A DNA stretch of 23,259 bases from an uncultured Oscillospiraceae bacterium (GTDB lineage Bacteria > Bacillota_A > Clostridia > Oscillospirales > Oscillospiraceae). The translations under genes and the position numbers were made by a program. The stretch covers positions 1 to 23,259 of the forward strand of contig CALXGD010000038.1 of assembly GCA_944387745.1 (NCBI GenBank), read 5' to 3'. Below the pieces are notes generated by a model. That model had not been told where the DNA came from. It ran no database searches and saw only the letters and a program-made list of their open reading frames with translations. Below are positions 1 to 7,314 of this stretch, one piece after another. Each line of letters begins with the position of its first letter. Position 1 is the stretch's first letter.

Positions 1-38
1 ATCATCCAAAATGAGCTTTGTCAACAGGAGGATGAAAA

Positions 39-569
39 ATGGAACAAAACAAGAAAACTGTTTCCCCCATGAGCAATGAGGGCCGCAACGCCTATGTGGT
101 GGAGCAGCTCACCGCCGCCCTGCTGGAGCTGCTGAAGGAGAAGCCCCTGGAGGAGATCTCCATCAGCCAACTGTGCGGCCGGGCCGGGGTGGGCCGCACC
201 TCCTTTTATCGGAATTATCAGACCAAAGAGGATATCCTGCGCTCCCACGTCTATCACCTGTTCAAAGAGTGGACAGGCCGCCTTGGGGACGGCGCCCCCC
301 TGGACCGGCTGATTCTGGCCATGTTCGCCCACTTCGAGGGGCGCCGGGACTTCTATGCCCTGCTGAATGAGCGGGGGCTCACCGGCCTGCTGAAGGACGT
401 GATTCTGGAGCTGTGCGGCTTCCGCCCGGACCAGGAGGCCAAGGCCGCCTACGCCTCCGCCTTCGCCGCCTACAGCCTGTACGGCTGGGTGGAGGTGTGG
501 TTTTTACGGGGGATGAGGGAGTCACCGGCAGAGATGGCGGCACTGTTCACCAACGGAACCGGTCAGTGA
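39..569 (+). CDS. TetR/AcrR-family transcriptional regulator
   Basis: A 176-residue protein with a TetR-type DNA-binding domain: the helix-turn-helix lies at about residues 42-60 and carries the family pattern of a Gly-Val-Gly turn followed by Arg-Thr-Ser-Phe-Tyr, then a Lys-Glu-Asp-Ile-Leu helix. The C-terminal two thirds are helical, with no recognisable ligand pocket signature. The start at 39 is supported by an AGGAGG site at 26-31; a second Met at residue 11 lacks one. TetR proteins are usually dimeric repressors released by a small ligand. The genes it controls cannot be told: the upstream side is cut by the window edge, and the downstream gene is housekeeping with its own promoter, so regulation of that gene is not implied. 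Confidence 0.85.
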   Translation: MEQNKKTVSPMSNEGRNAYVVEQLTAALLELLKEKPLEEISISQLCGRAGVGRTSFYRNYQTKEDILRSHVYHLFKEWTGRLGDGAPLDRLILAMFAHFEGRRDFYALLNERGLTGLLKDVILELCGFRPDQEAKAAYASAFAAYSLYGWVEVWFLRGMRESPAEMAALFTNGTGQ

Positions 570-590
570 ACAAGCCGCGGTCAGAACCCG

Positions 591-619
591 TTGCAATTTT
601 TCCCTTTTTGTGATAGGAT
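591..619 (+). promoter_or_regulatory. Putative sigma-A promoter for the GMP synthase gene
   Basis: A TTGCAA -35 box (591-596) and a TAGGAT -10 box (614-619) are separated by 17 bases, about 65 bases before the start codon. Both boxes match consensus at four of six positions, so this is plausible but not strong. Confidence 0.45.
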
Positions 620-636
620 TTTTAGGAAGAAAACTG

Positions 637-660
637 AAAAAACGGGCGGACCGCCGCCCG
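637..660 (-). terminator. Hairpin with T-run on the minus strand in front of guaA
   Basis: A 7-bp GC stem (643-649 with 654-660, loop ACCG) is preceded on the plus strand by six A residues (637-642). Read on the minus strand this is a hairpin followed by TTTTTT, the form of an intrinsic terminator. No minus-strand gene ends here, so it may stop antisense transcription from guaA, or simply be a leader hairpin upstream of the guaA ribosome binding site. Confidence 0.35.
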
Positions 661-684
661 GTCTGACAGAGGGAGGAAATGTAT

Positions 685-1665
685 ATGGTAGACAACAAGC
701 GCCCGGAGACTATGGAGCGCATCACCACCCCGGAACTGGCCCAAAAATTCATCGATGAACAGGTGGCCGCTCTGCGGACCCAGATTGGAGACAAGAAGGT
801 GCTGCTGGCCTTGTCCGGCGGGGTGGACTCGCCGGTGGTGGCTGCCCTGCTGATTAAGGCCATCGGCACGCAGCTGGTGTGCGTCCACGTGAACCACGGC
901 CTGCTGCGCAAGGGCGAACCCGAGCAGGTGGTGCAGGTGTTCCGCCACGAGATGCACGCTAACCTCATCTATGTGGACGCGGTGGACCGCTTCCTGGATA
1001 AGCTGGCTGGGGTGGAGGAGCCGGAGCGCAAGCGCAAGATCATTGGCGCCGAGTTCATCCGGGTGTTCGAGGAGGAGGCTCGGAAGCTGGAGGGCATCGA
1101 CTTCCTGGCCCAGGGCACCATCTACCCCGACATTCTGGAGAGCGGCCCGGTAAAGGCCCACCACAACGTGGGCGGCCTGCCCGAGGATCTGAAATTTGAG
1201 CTGGTGGAGCCCCTGAAATTCCTGTTCAAGGACGAGGTGCGCGTGGTGGGCAAGGCCCTGGGACTGCCCGACGGCATGGTCTACCGGCAGCCCTTCCCCG
1301 GCCCCGGCCTGGGGGTGCGCTGTCTGGGGGCTATCACCCGGGACCGCCTGGAGGCAGTGCGGGAGTCCGATGCCATTCTCCGGGAGGAATTCGCCAAAAA
1401 TGGCCTGGAGGGCAAGGTGTGGCAGTACTTCACCATCATCCCCGACTTCAAGTCCGTGGAGGTGAAGGACGACAAGCGCTCCTTTGAGTGGCCCGTCATC
1501 ATCCGCGCCGTCAATACCCGGGACGCCATGACCGCCACCGTGGAGGACGTGCCCTTCGCCCTGCTCCAGCATATCACCAACCGCATCACCCATGAGGTGA
1601 AGGGGGTCAATCGGGTGTGCTTCGACCTGACGCCCAAGCCCACCGGGACCATAGAGTGGGAGTAA
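685..1665 (+). CDS. guaA: GMP synthase, ATP-pyrophosphatase subunit (no glutaminase domain)
   Basis: This is the synthetase half of GMP synthase, which adenylates XMP and aminates it to GMP in purine synthesis. The PP-loop SGGVDS is at residues 44-49 and is followed by Pro where most GuaA have Ser/Thr. The HHNVGGLP, FPGPGLGVR and C-terminal TIEWE motifs are all present. At 326 residues it lacks the N-terminal class-I amidotransferase domain of about 190 residues found in one-chain GuaA, so a separate glutaminase elsewhere or free ammonia must supply nitrogen. The loop before HHNVGGLP is several residues shorter than in E. coli GuaA. I prefer the ATG at 685 over 679 because the GGGAGG site (671-676) is 8 bases from 685 but only 2 from 679. 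It ends at an intrinsic terminator. Confidence 0.92.
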   Translation: MVDNKRPETMERITTPELAQKFIDEQVAALRTQIGDKKVLLALSGGVDSPVVAALLIKAIGTQLVCVHVNHGLLRKGEPEQVVQVFRHEMHANLIYVDAVDRFLDKLAGVEEPERKRKIIGAEFIRVFEEEARKLEGIDFLAQGTIYPDILESGPVKAHHNVGGLPEDLKFELVEPLKFLFKDEVRVVGKALGLPDGMVYRQPFPGPGLGVRCLGAITRDRLEAVRESDAILREEFAKNGLEGKVWQYFTIIPDFKSVEVKDDKRSFEWPVIIRAVNTRDAMTATVEDVPFALLQHITNRITHEVKGVNRVCFDLTPKPTGTIEWE

Positions 1666-1687
1666 CCCGTTCCATCTCAGGAAATCT

Positions 1688-1730
1688 AAACCCCCGCAAC
1701 TCTCTGTACTCCAGGGATTTGCGGGGGTTT
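1688..1730 (+). terminator. Intrinsic terminator after guaA
   Basis: A perfect 12-bp stem (1688-1699 with 1719-1730, core CCCCCGCA/TGCGGGGG) closes a 19-base loop and ends in TTT. It lies 23 bases after the guaA stop codon. The T-run is short but the stem is very stable. Confidence 0.7.
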
Positions 1731-1802
1731 AGCCAAGCCGGTAGGCAGAGCGCAGACGGCAATTCCTGGACACATCCGGACTCACCTTCTTTAGAAAAGG
1801 AC

Positions 1803-1831
1803 TTGCAAAACAGAGCAATTTGTGCTATCCT
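1803..1831 (+). promoter_or_regulatory. Putative promoter of the csoR-type operon
   Basis: A TTGCAA -35 box (1803-1808) and a TATCCT -10 box (1826-1831) have a 17-base spacer. The -10 box runs into the palindromic operator that follows, which fits direct repression by the downstream regulator. Confidence 0.55.
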
Positions 1832-1863
1832 CTCTATATCCCCCCAGGGGGGATATAGAGAGG
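1829..1863. promoter_or_regulatory. Perfect 35-bp palindrome, candidate CsoR operator
   Basis: Two exact 17-base arms (1829-1845 and 1847-1863) flank one central A, with a core of six C facing six G and flanking ATAT. Operators of CsoR/RcnR-family repressors are G/C-tract palindromes of this kind. The site covers the end of the -10 box, the likely transcription start and the first bases of the AGGAGGG ribosome binding site (1861-1867). Autoregulation of the adjacent repressor gene is the natural inference. Confidence 0.75.
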
Positions 1864-1873
1864 AGGGCTTTTT

Positions 1874-2155
1874 ATGTCAGAATTCCATATTCATCCCCAC
1901 ACCGAGACAAAAAAAGTGATCGATCGGCTCTCCCGCGCCATTGGCCACATGGAGAGCATAAAAAAGATGGTAGAGGATGGGCGGGACTGCAGCGAGATCC
2001 TCATTCAGATTGCTGCGGTCAAGGCCGCGGTCAACAACATCGGGAAAATCATGCTACAGGACCACATCAACCATTGCGTGGTAGACGCCATTGAAAGCGG
2101 AGACACAAAAGTTTTGCAGGATTTGTCCGTAGCCATTGACCGGTTCGTCAAATGA
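1874..2155 (+). CDS. CsoR/RcnR-family metal-sensing transcriptional repressor
   Basis: A 93-residue all-helical regulator of the CsoR (DUF156) family, which binds DNA as a tetramer and lets go on binding a metal or other ligand. Cys39, His64 and Cys68 match in spacing the Cu(I) ligand set of CsoR (Cys-x24-His-x3-Cys). An extra N-terminal His cluster (His5, His7, His9) recalls RcnR/InrS-type Ni/Co sensors, so the metal is uncertain. A formaldehyde sensor (FrmR) is less likely because of Cys68. The AGGAGGG site is 6 bases before the ATG. It is co-transcribed with the permease gene that follows, whose ribosome binding site overlaps this stop codon. No copper ATPase or chaperone gene is adjacent. 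Confidence 0.9.
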   Translation: MSEFHIHPHTETKKVIDRLSRAIGHMESIKKMVEDGRDCSEILIQIAAVKAAVNNIGKIMLQDHINHCVVDAIESGDTKVLQDLSVAIDRFVK

Positions 2156-2164
2156 GGAGCAGCC

Positions 2165-3028
2165 ATGGGCCAAAAACAGAATCCCTCGATTTTGTGGGCG
2201 ATTCTGGCGGCGGCGCTCTACGCCGTCAGCGCCCCGGTGTCAAAGCTCCTGCTTCAGGAGGTGGCCCCCACGATGATGGCCGCTTTGCTGTACCTAGGCG
2301 CGGGCGTGGGAATGTTTCTGCTGGGGCTTGTGAGGCAGTTGCTGGGGACGGGGACAGCTGAACGAAAATTGACCCGCAAAGACCTGCCCTTTGCCGTTGG
2401 CATGATTATTTTGGATATTGCGGCTCCCGTCTGCCTGATGGTCGGACTTACCTCCACCACCCCAGCCAATGCGTCCCTGCTGAATAATTTTGAGATCGTT
2501 GCCACCTCAGTCATCGCGCTGGTCCTCTTCAAGGAGGCCGTCAGCAAGCGCCTATGGCTAGCCATCGGGTTCATCACTCTTTCCAGCGTGATTTTGTCCT
2601 TTGAGGACGCCTCCAGCTTGGATTTTTCTGCCGGCTCCCTACTGGTGCTGTTGGCCTGTGTCTGCTGGGGCTTTGAAAACAACTGCACCCGTATGATGTC
2701 CCAGAGCGACCCGCTGGAGATCGTCGTCTTAAAGGGTTTTGGCTCCGGCCTGGGGTCGTTTGGGATCGCGCTTGGAATTGGGGAGCCACTCCCAGCGCTC
2801 CCCTTTGTCCTCACCGCGCTGCTGCTGGGCTTCGTGGCCTATGGATTGAGCATCTTCTTCTATGTCTACGCCCAGCGGAAATTGGGAGCAGCCAAGACCA
2901 GCGCCTATTACGCCGTCGCCCCCTTCATCGGCGTCATCCTGTCCCTGCTGATCTTTCGGGAATGGCCTAGCCCCTCCTTTTGGGCTGCGCTCTTAATTAT
3001 GATCTTAGGAGCTTATTTCGCGGCGTAA
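2165..3028 (+). CDS. EamA/DMT-superfamily permease
   Basis: A 287-residue inner-membrane protein with about ten hydrophobic helices arranged as two EamA repeats (residues about 8-140 and 155-287), the drug/metabolite transporter layout. The substrate is not readable from sequence; relatives move amino acids, nucleotide sugars or other metabolites, usually outward. Its AGGAG site (2155-2159) overlaps the stop codon of the CsoR-type repressor and lies 5 bases from the ATG, so the two genes are translationally coupled. That linkage suggests export or import of a metal, or of a metal-binding metabolite, but this is inference only. No terminator with a T-run is seen directly after it; the structure at 3125-3163 may serve both strands. 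Confidence 0.85.
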   Translation: MGQKQNPSILWAILAAALYAVSAPVSKLLLQEVAPTMMAALLYLGAGVGMFLLGLVRQLLGTGTAERKLTRKDLPFAVGMIILDIAAPVCLMVGLTSTTPANASLLNNFEIVATSVIALVLFKEAVSKRLWLAIGFITLSSVILSFEDASSLDFSAGSLLVLLACVCWGFENNCTRMMSQSDPLEIVVLKGFGSGLGSFGIALGIGEPLPALPFVLTALLLGFVAYGLSIFFYVYAQRKLGAAKTSAYYAVAPFIGVILSLLIFREWPSPSFWAALLIMILGAYFAA

Positions 3029-3124
3029 TCATAAGAGCAGTCCCAATTTTTTGTGTTCCCATCCTCTGTGAAGGCGGGAACGCCGGAGAAAAGGCTTTGA
3101 AGCGCAAAAGAAAATTGGAACACC

Positions 3125-3163
3125 AAAAAGCCCCCGCAGACGCATTTGCGCCTGCGGGGGCTT
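3125..3163 (-). terminator. Intrinsic terminator of the sulfonate/TRAP operon
   Basis: A perfect 12-bp stem (3128-3139 with 3152-3163), with an inner CGCA/TGCG pairing in the loop, is followed on the minus strand by TTTTT. It sits about 47 bases beyond the stop of the last minus-strand gene. On the plus strand the T-run is poor, though the stem could still slow read-through from the permease. Confidence 0.85.
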
Positions 3164-3209
3164 CGCCTCTGGGTGCAGACCTAGAGGCCAGAAGAAAGGT
3201 GAGGACTGC

Positions 3210-4178
3210 TTACTTTACCAAGCCGGCAAACTGCTTGTCTTTCTGCTCCTTATAGGACTTCCAGGCCTCAGTCTGCCGGGCCGCCTCCAGAATTGTTCGA
3301 TCCTCATCAGTGAGGGACAGATCACCAGAGATAATCCGTGCGGCATTGTTTAGATTTTTCACCTTGCCGGTGCCGTAGACCACCACGTCGGCGCCATTGT
3401 TCTGATAGCACCACTTAAAGGCGGCCTCCGCCAGAGCGGACACATCCGTCAGCCCCATCTCCGGGGCAATGGCCCGGAAGAGCTGGCCCTTCATATAGGC
3501 CTCCCGGGCAATGACGCCCATTCCCTTGGCCCGGGCAGTGGGGATCACTTTTTCCAGAGGCCGGTCGTCCGCAAAGTTATAATTCACGTAGATCACATCA
3601 AAGGCCCCGGAGTTGATCAGCTTCAGATAGGTCTCCTCACCGGAGAAGGTATCGGCACAGGCAAACCGGATGAGGCCCTCCCGCTTCAGGGAGCGGACAT
3701 TCTCTGCCAGCTTATCCATATACTCTGGGTCGTGGTGAAAGGCGGTCTGCAGGGGCGCCAGATTTAGGAAATCCACACTCTCCCGCCGCAGAAGCTTGGT
3801 GATGCGAATCACCTCCGCCTTCAGGGTCTCGTACTGTGCCATTTTTGCGTTGAAGGGGTCGTAGTCGTAGAGCATCCCTTCCGGCCGGGTCTGGATGTAG
3901 ATCTCATAGGGAAGGGCCACATCCTTCATCAGCTCGGCAAAGGCATTTTTCTCCGAGTCCTGGGTCAGATCAAAGTAGTTGATCCCACACTCCAGGGCGG
4001 CCAAGAGGACCTGTTTCCGGTTCTCATTCACAAAACCGTCAAAAATATAGCCTGGGGTGGCGGCCAGATTCCGGTCCTCGTTGAAGCCCCGGGACTTTCC
4101 GTTGGCCATGTACTCATGGCCGCCCAGGGAGAGGACAGAGGCGTTGACGCCAGTCTGACCTAACTGCACATATTTCAT
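3210..4178 (-). CDS. Aldo/keto reductase-like protein, active-site residues changed
   Basis: A 322-residue AKR-fold protein: the N-terminus has the family LGQTGV and LSLGG strand-loop motifs, then GINYFD, a LLRRESVDFLNL strand, and the late VVYGTGKVKNL segment where AKRs bind NADP phosphate. The usual catalytic tetrad Asp-Tyr-Lys-His is incomplete. After FD (Asp about residue 71) the Tyr position holds Ser in FDLTQDSE, and the Lys position in the usual T-K-x-G strand is Arg (QTRPE). A His pair (AFHHDP) fits the His position. It is the last gene of the minus-strand operon, 12 bases after dctP, with an AAGGAG site 8 bases from the ATG. It might reduce a 2-oxo acid such as sulfopyruvate, or have lost redox function. 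Confidence 0.8.
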   Translation of the reverse strand: MKYVQLGQTGVNASVLSLGGHEYMANGKSRGFNEDRNLAATPGYIFDGFVNENRKQVLLAALECGINYFDLTQDSEKNAFAELMKDVALPYEIYIQTRPEGMLYDYDPFNAKMAQYETLKAEVIRITKLLRRESVDFLNLAPLQTAFHHDPEYMDKLAENVRSLKREGLIRFACADTFSGEETYLKLINSGAFDVIYVNYNFADDRPLEKVIPTARAKGMGVIAREAYMKGQLFRAIAPEMGLTDVSALAEAAFKWCYQNNGADVVVYGTGKVKNLNNAARIISGDLSLTDEDRTILEAARQTEAWKSYKEQKDKQFAGLVK

Positions 4179-4190
4179 TCGCCGGTCTCC

Positions 4191-5270
4191 TTACTCGCTG
4201 AACATGTCCACCAGATCCTGGCCATAGCTCTCCGCAAAGGTATCCCACACGGGGTGCATAGCCTCCTGGAACTCGGCGGCGTCCACCTCGTTGATCTGCA
4301 CGCCCTCGTCCAGCAGCAGCTGCATGGACTCCTCCTCAGCCTCGGCCATACGCTGACGCTCGAAGTCCTCCATGCGGTCGGTGGCCACTTCCAGAACAGC
4401 CTGATAGTCGGCGGGCAGGGAGTCCCACTTGTCCTTGTTGATTACGAAGGGGTTGATGGTCAAAGTGTGGTTGGTGAGGGACACATAGGGGGCCACCTCA
4501 TAGAAACGCTGGGTGTAGATCTGGGACAGACCGCCCTCGCCGGCCTCCACCACGCCCTGGGAGATGGACACATACAGATCGCCCCAGGGGAGGAAGGAGG
4601 GCAGAGCGCCCAGCGCATCCATCATGTTGAAGTACACCTCGCTGTCCTGTACGCGGACGCTCAGGCCCTGGAAGTCAGCGGGGTGGTTCAGGGGCCGCTC
4701 GGAGTTGAACATGCAGCGGTAGCCGCCGTCCAGATAGCCCAGCACCTTGATATTGTTGTCGATCAGGCCCTCGGCCAGGTATTCACCCGGCTCGCCGTCC
4801 AGCTTCTCATAGGCTTTCTCGCGCTCGGCAAACAGGAAGGGCAGGTCCAGCACCATCAGCTCCTCGTTGAACACGCTGAACTGAGCGGAGCCGGAGATGT
4901 TCAGCTCCACAGCGCCCATAGCGGTGGACTGTACGATCTCCTTGGAGTCGCCCAGCTGACTGCTGGGATAGAGCTCCACGGTGATGTTGCCGTTGGTCAT
5001 GGCCTCAACCTCTTCCTTAAAGACCTCAGCGCCCTCGTGGAACACGCTGGTCTCAGGGTTGGTGTGGCCCAGCTTCAGGGTGACCTTCTCTGTGGAGGTG
5101 ACGATCACGTCGCCGTTCTCGTCGTACTGCACCTCCTGAGGTGCCGCGGTGGAAGTGTCGCTGCCGCTGCTGCCGCCGCTGCTGGCAGGAGTGCTGGTTT
5201 CACCGCCGCCGCAGGCGCTGAGGGAGAGAAGCATCGCTGCCGCCAGGGAAAGACTGACTAGTTTTTTCAT
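4191..5270 (-). CDS. dctP: TRAP transporter substrate-binding lipoprotein (DctP type)
   Basis: A DctP-family solute receptor that captures a carboxylate outside the membrane and delivers it to the DctQM permease. The start is the ATG at 5270, 9 bases after AGGAGG (5280-5285), not the longer upstream reading. This gives 359 residues starting with a lipoprotein signal, MKKLVSLSLAAAMLLSLSAC, with lipidated Cys20, then a Gly/Ser/Thr-rich linker. The mature part begins with the LKLGHTNPETS strand and contains LSVRVQDSE, where the family's substrate-binding Arg sits. DctP proteins bind C4-dicarboxylates, sialic acid, keto acids, isethionate and other sulfonates, so a sulfonate ligand is possible from context. 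It follows dctM after a gap containing a hairpin. Confidence 0.92.
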   Translation of the reverse strand: MKKLVSLSLAAAMLLSLSACGGGETSTPASSGGSSGSDTSTAAPQEVQYDENGDVIVTSTEKVTLKLGHTNPETSVFHEGAEVFKEEVEAMTNGNITVELYPSSQLGDSKEIVQSTAMGAVELNISGSAQFSVFNEELMVLDLPFLFAEREKAYEKLDGEPGEYLAEGLIDNNIKVLGYLDGGYRCMFNSERPLNHPADFQGLSVRVQDSEVYFNMMDALGALPSFLPWGDLYVSISQGVVEAGEGGLSQIYTQRFYEVAPYVSLTNHTLTINPFVINKDKWDSLPADYQAVLEVATDRMEDFERQRMAEAEEESMQLLLDEGVQINEVDAAEFQEAMHPVWDTFAESYGQDLVDMFSE

Positions 5271-5317
5271 TGGGATAATCCTCCTCGTTTTATTTTTCTC
5301 CCGTTTCTTTTTCAGGA

Positions 5318-5342
5318 GGACCCGCCCCTTAGAGGCGGGTCC
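5318..5342 (-). other. Intercistronic hairpin between dctM and dctP
   Basis: A perfect 9-bp stem, GGACCCGCC with GGCGGGTCC (5318-5326, 5334-5342), and a 7-base loop. On the transcribed minus strand it is followed by A-rich sequence, not a T-run, so it is unlikely to be a full terminator. It could protect or set the level of the downstream binding-protein mRNA. Confidence 0.6.
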
Positions 5343-5387
5343 CCTCTGACACATCGGGAGTTTTTCATACTCTGCTCCCTTCCCACA

Positions 5388-6680
5388 CTAGGCCACGGAC
5401 ACGACACCGGGCAGGAAGGTAATGATGGATGGTACGAAAATAAACAGGACACAGAGCAGGGAATAGAGCACAATAAAGGGGAATACCGCTTTGACCACCG
5501 GCTCAATCTTCAAACCGGAGATGCCGCACACCACGAACAGGTCGGTGCCCACAGGGGGAGTGATCAGGCCGATGCCCAGGGCGAACACGGTGAACACGCC
5601 GAAGAAAATCAGGTCGATCTGCAGCTCGTTGATGATGGGCAGCAGGATGGGCACCACCAGCACGATGGCGGGAGAGGTGCCGATGAAGCAGCCGATGATC
5701 AGATAGAGCACCAGGATCAGCAGCAGAATCACATAGCGGTTGTCGGAGATGGACATGAACAGCTCTGTCATGGTCTGAGGCACCTGGAGCACAGTCATCA
5801 GCCAGCCCAGCAGGGTGGACGCGGCCATAATCAGCAGGATGGTGGCCGTATCATACACCGCGTCGATCACCGCCTTGGTGAAGGAGGCGATGCTGATCTC
5901 CCGGTAAATCAGAGAGACAATGACACCGTAAAATACCGCCACGGCAGAGGCCTCCGTCGCCGTGAAGAAGCCGCCGTAGATGCCGCCCAGGATGACAAAG
6001 GGGAAGGTCAGGGCCCAGAAAGCGCTTTTAAATGTAGGCAGGAACTTGGGGCGCTCGTCCTTGGTCATAGGCTTATAGTTGTGCTTCCTGGCATAAAAGA
6101 AGCTATAGATCATAATGACGACACCGCCCAGGATTCCCGGGAGAATTCCGCCGGTAAACATTTTGATGACGGAGACCTCAGCGGTCTGGGCGTAGACGAT
6201 CATGGCGATGCTGGGGGGAATAATCATACCCAGTATGCCGCCGGTGGCTACAATAGCCGCGGAAAAGGGCTCGTCATAGTTATGCTTCTTCATCTCGGGG
6301 ATCATGGCCTTGCCAATGGAAGCAGCAGTGGCAGCAGAGGAGCCGGACAGAGCCGCAAAGAACATACAGGCCAGGGTGGTGGCGTGGGCCAGGCCGCCGG
6401 ACACGCGGCCCACAATCACATTGAAGAATTCCACCAGACGCCGGGCGATGCCGCCCACCACCATGATGTTGCCGGCCAGCACGAAGAAGGGGATGGCCAG
6501 CAGGGACTCCTTGGCAATGGCGCCGTATGTACTGGAGGCCACCATGGCCACCGGGATGCCGTGGATACCACTCATGGCGAACAGCGTCACCATAGAGGAG
6601 AGCAGAAGGGAGAAGGCAATGGGCACCCGCAGGAAAATCAGAACAAAGAATACGATCAAGAGGATAATTGCAGGATTCAT
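5388..6680 (-). CDS. dctM: TRAP transporter large permease subunit (DctM type)
   Basis: A 430-residue, highly hydrophobic protein with about twelve membrane helices, the size and composition of the DctM ion-transporter subunit. Family landmarks include the AALSGSSAATAASIGKAM stretch, GMIIPPSIAMI in the first half and its counterpart GLITPPVGTDLF in the second. These two scoop-like regions carry the Na+ and substrate sites. The ATG overlaps the dctQ stop codon (ATGA) and has GGAGGA 6 bases upstream, so Q and M are coupled. TRAP systems import substrate with Na+ and without ATP. Confidence 0.95.
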   Translation of the reverse strand: MNPAIILLIVFFVLIFLRVPIAFSLLLSSMVTLFAMSGIHGIPVAMVASSTYGAIAKESLLAIPFFVLAGNIMVVGGIARRLVEFFNVIVGRVSGGLAHATTLACMFFAALSGSSAATAASIGKAMIPEMKKHNYDEPFSAAIVATGGILGMIIPPSIAMIVYAQTAEVSVIKMFTGGILPGILGGVVIMIYSFFYARKHNYKPMTKDERPKFLPTFKSAFWALTFPFVILGGIYGGFFTATEASAVAVFYGVIVSLIYREISIASFTKAVIDAVYDTATILLIMAASTLLGWLMTVLQVPQTMTELFMSISDNRYVILLLILVLYLIIGCFIGTSPAIVLVVPILLPIINELQIDLIFFGVFTVFALGIGLITPPVGTDLFVVCGISGLKIEPVVKAVFPFIVLYSLLCVLFIFVPSIITFLPGVVSVA

Positions 6681-7165
6681 TTCTTCTCCTCCTTATTCTT
6701 CACGATGTGCTTCACAATGGCTCCAATAGACAGCAGCAGCATCAGGGCGCCGCCCAGGGGCAGAGCGAAGGTGGGGAACCCCAGGGAAATCACCCACCCG
6801 CTGGACCGGGTCCCCAGATTCTGGAGGAAATAGGTCCAGCCTGTGGTCATAATCAAAATGGAGCAGCCCAGCACGCACACCTGGGCAAAATAGGACACGA
6901 TGGTCCGCAGAGGCTCCGGCAGAATATCAGCAATCAGGGTCACGGAGATATGTTTTCCGCCGTAGGCCGCGGCCGCAGAGCCCAGCAGGACAACCCAGAC
7001 AAAGAGAAACAGGGAGCAGTCCTGGGTCCATACACTGGATTTCTGGAGCACATGGCGGCTGATTACCTGCCAGCAGGTACTGGCAGACATGGCCACCAGC
7101 AGCACGCCAGTAAGATACTCCACGCCCTTCACCAGCAGGTCACAAAATTTCAGATAAGCTTTCAT
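6677..7165 (-). CDS. dctQ: TRAP transporter small permease subunit (DctQ type)
   Basis: A protein of 162 residues with four membrane helices. It has the family pattern of a WQVISRHVLQ segment after helix 1, a WTQD motif before helix 2 and a GGKHISVTLIADIL segment before helix 3. DctQ helps fold and stabilise the DctM subunit. An in-frame TTG at 7186 would add seven residues, but neither start has a strong ribosome binding site; I prefer the ATG at 7165, preceded by a purine-rich AAAGAAAGA. It is followed by dctM with a 3-base overlap. A hairpin at 7248-7272 lies between comA and this gene. Confidence 0.9.
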   Translation of the reverse strand: MKAYLKFCDLLVKGVEYLTGVLLVAMSASTCWQVISRHVLQKSSVWTQDCSLFLFVWVVLLGSAAAAYGGKHISVTLIADILPEPLRTIVSYFAQVCVLGCSILIMTTGWTYFLQNLGTRSSGWVISLGFPTFALPLGGALMLLLSIGAIVKHIVKNKEEKK

Positions 7166-7247
7166 TCTTTCTTTTCCCCAATCCAATCAAATAGTGGAAA
7201 ATCTGTCCCTATGTCCGCTTTGTGCACCTTTCTGAACTTTTTCACAG

Positions 7248-7272
7248 GCTCCCGCCCTGAAAGGGTGGGAGC
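7248..7272 (-). other. Intercistronic hairpin between comA and dctQ
   Basis: An 11-bp stem with one mismatch (7248-7258 with 7262-7272) and a GAA loop. No T-run follows on the minus strand. It lies about 40 bases after the comA stop codon, so it may mark a 3' end or processing point that separates the enzyme and transporter parts of the operon. Confidence 0.6.
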
Positions 7273-7314
7273 ACACATATGCCTCGGGACAAACTCTGTG
7301 TGGGAAACTGCCTC

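Noticed and set aside
1829..1863. Palindrome before csoR considered as a terminator
   Set aside because: The single-base centre does not make a good RNA loop, no T-run follows directly, and its position over the -10 box fits an operator.
4254..5261. A 335-codon open frame opposite dctP
   Set aside because: Same shadow pattern (His/Leu/Gly/Ala-rich) with no motifs; dctP has a lipoprotein signal and family residues.
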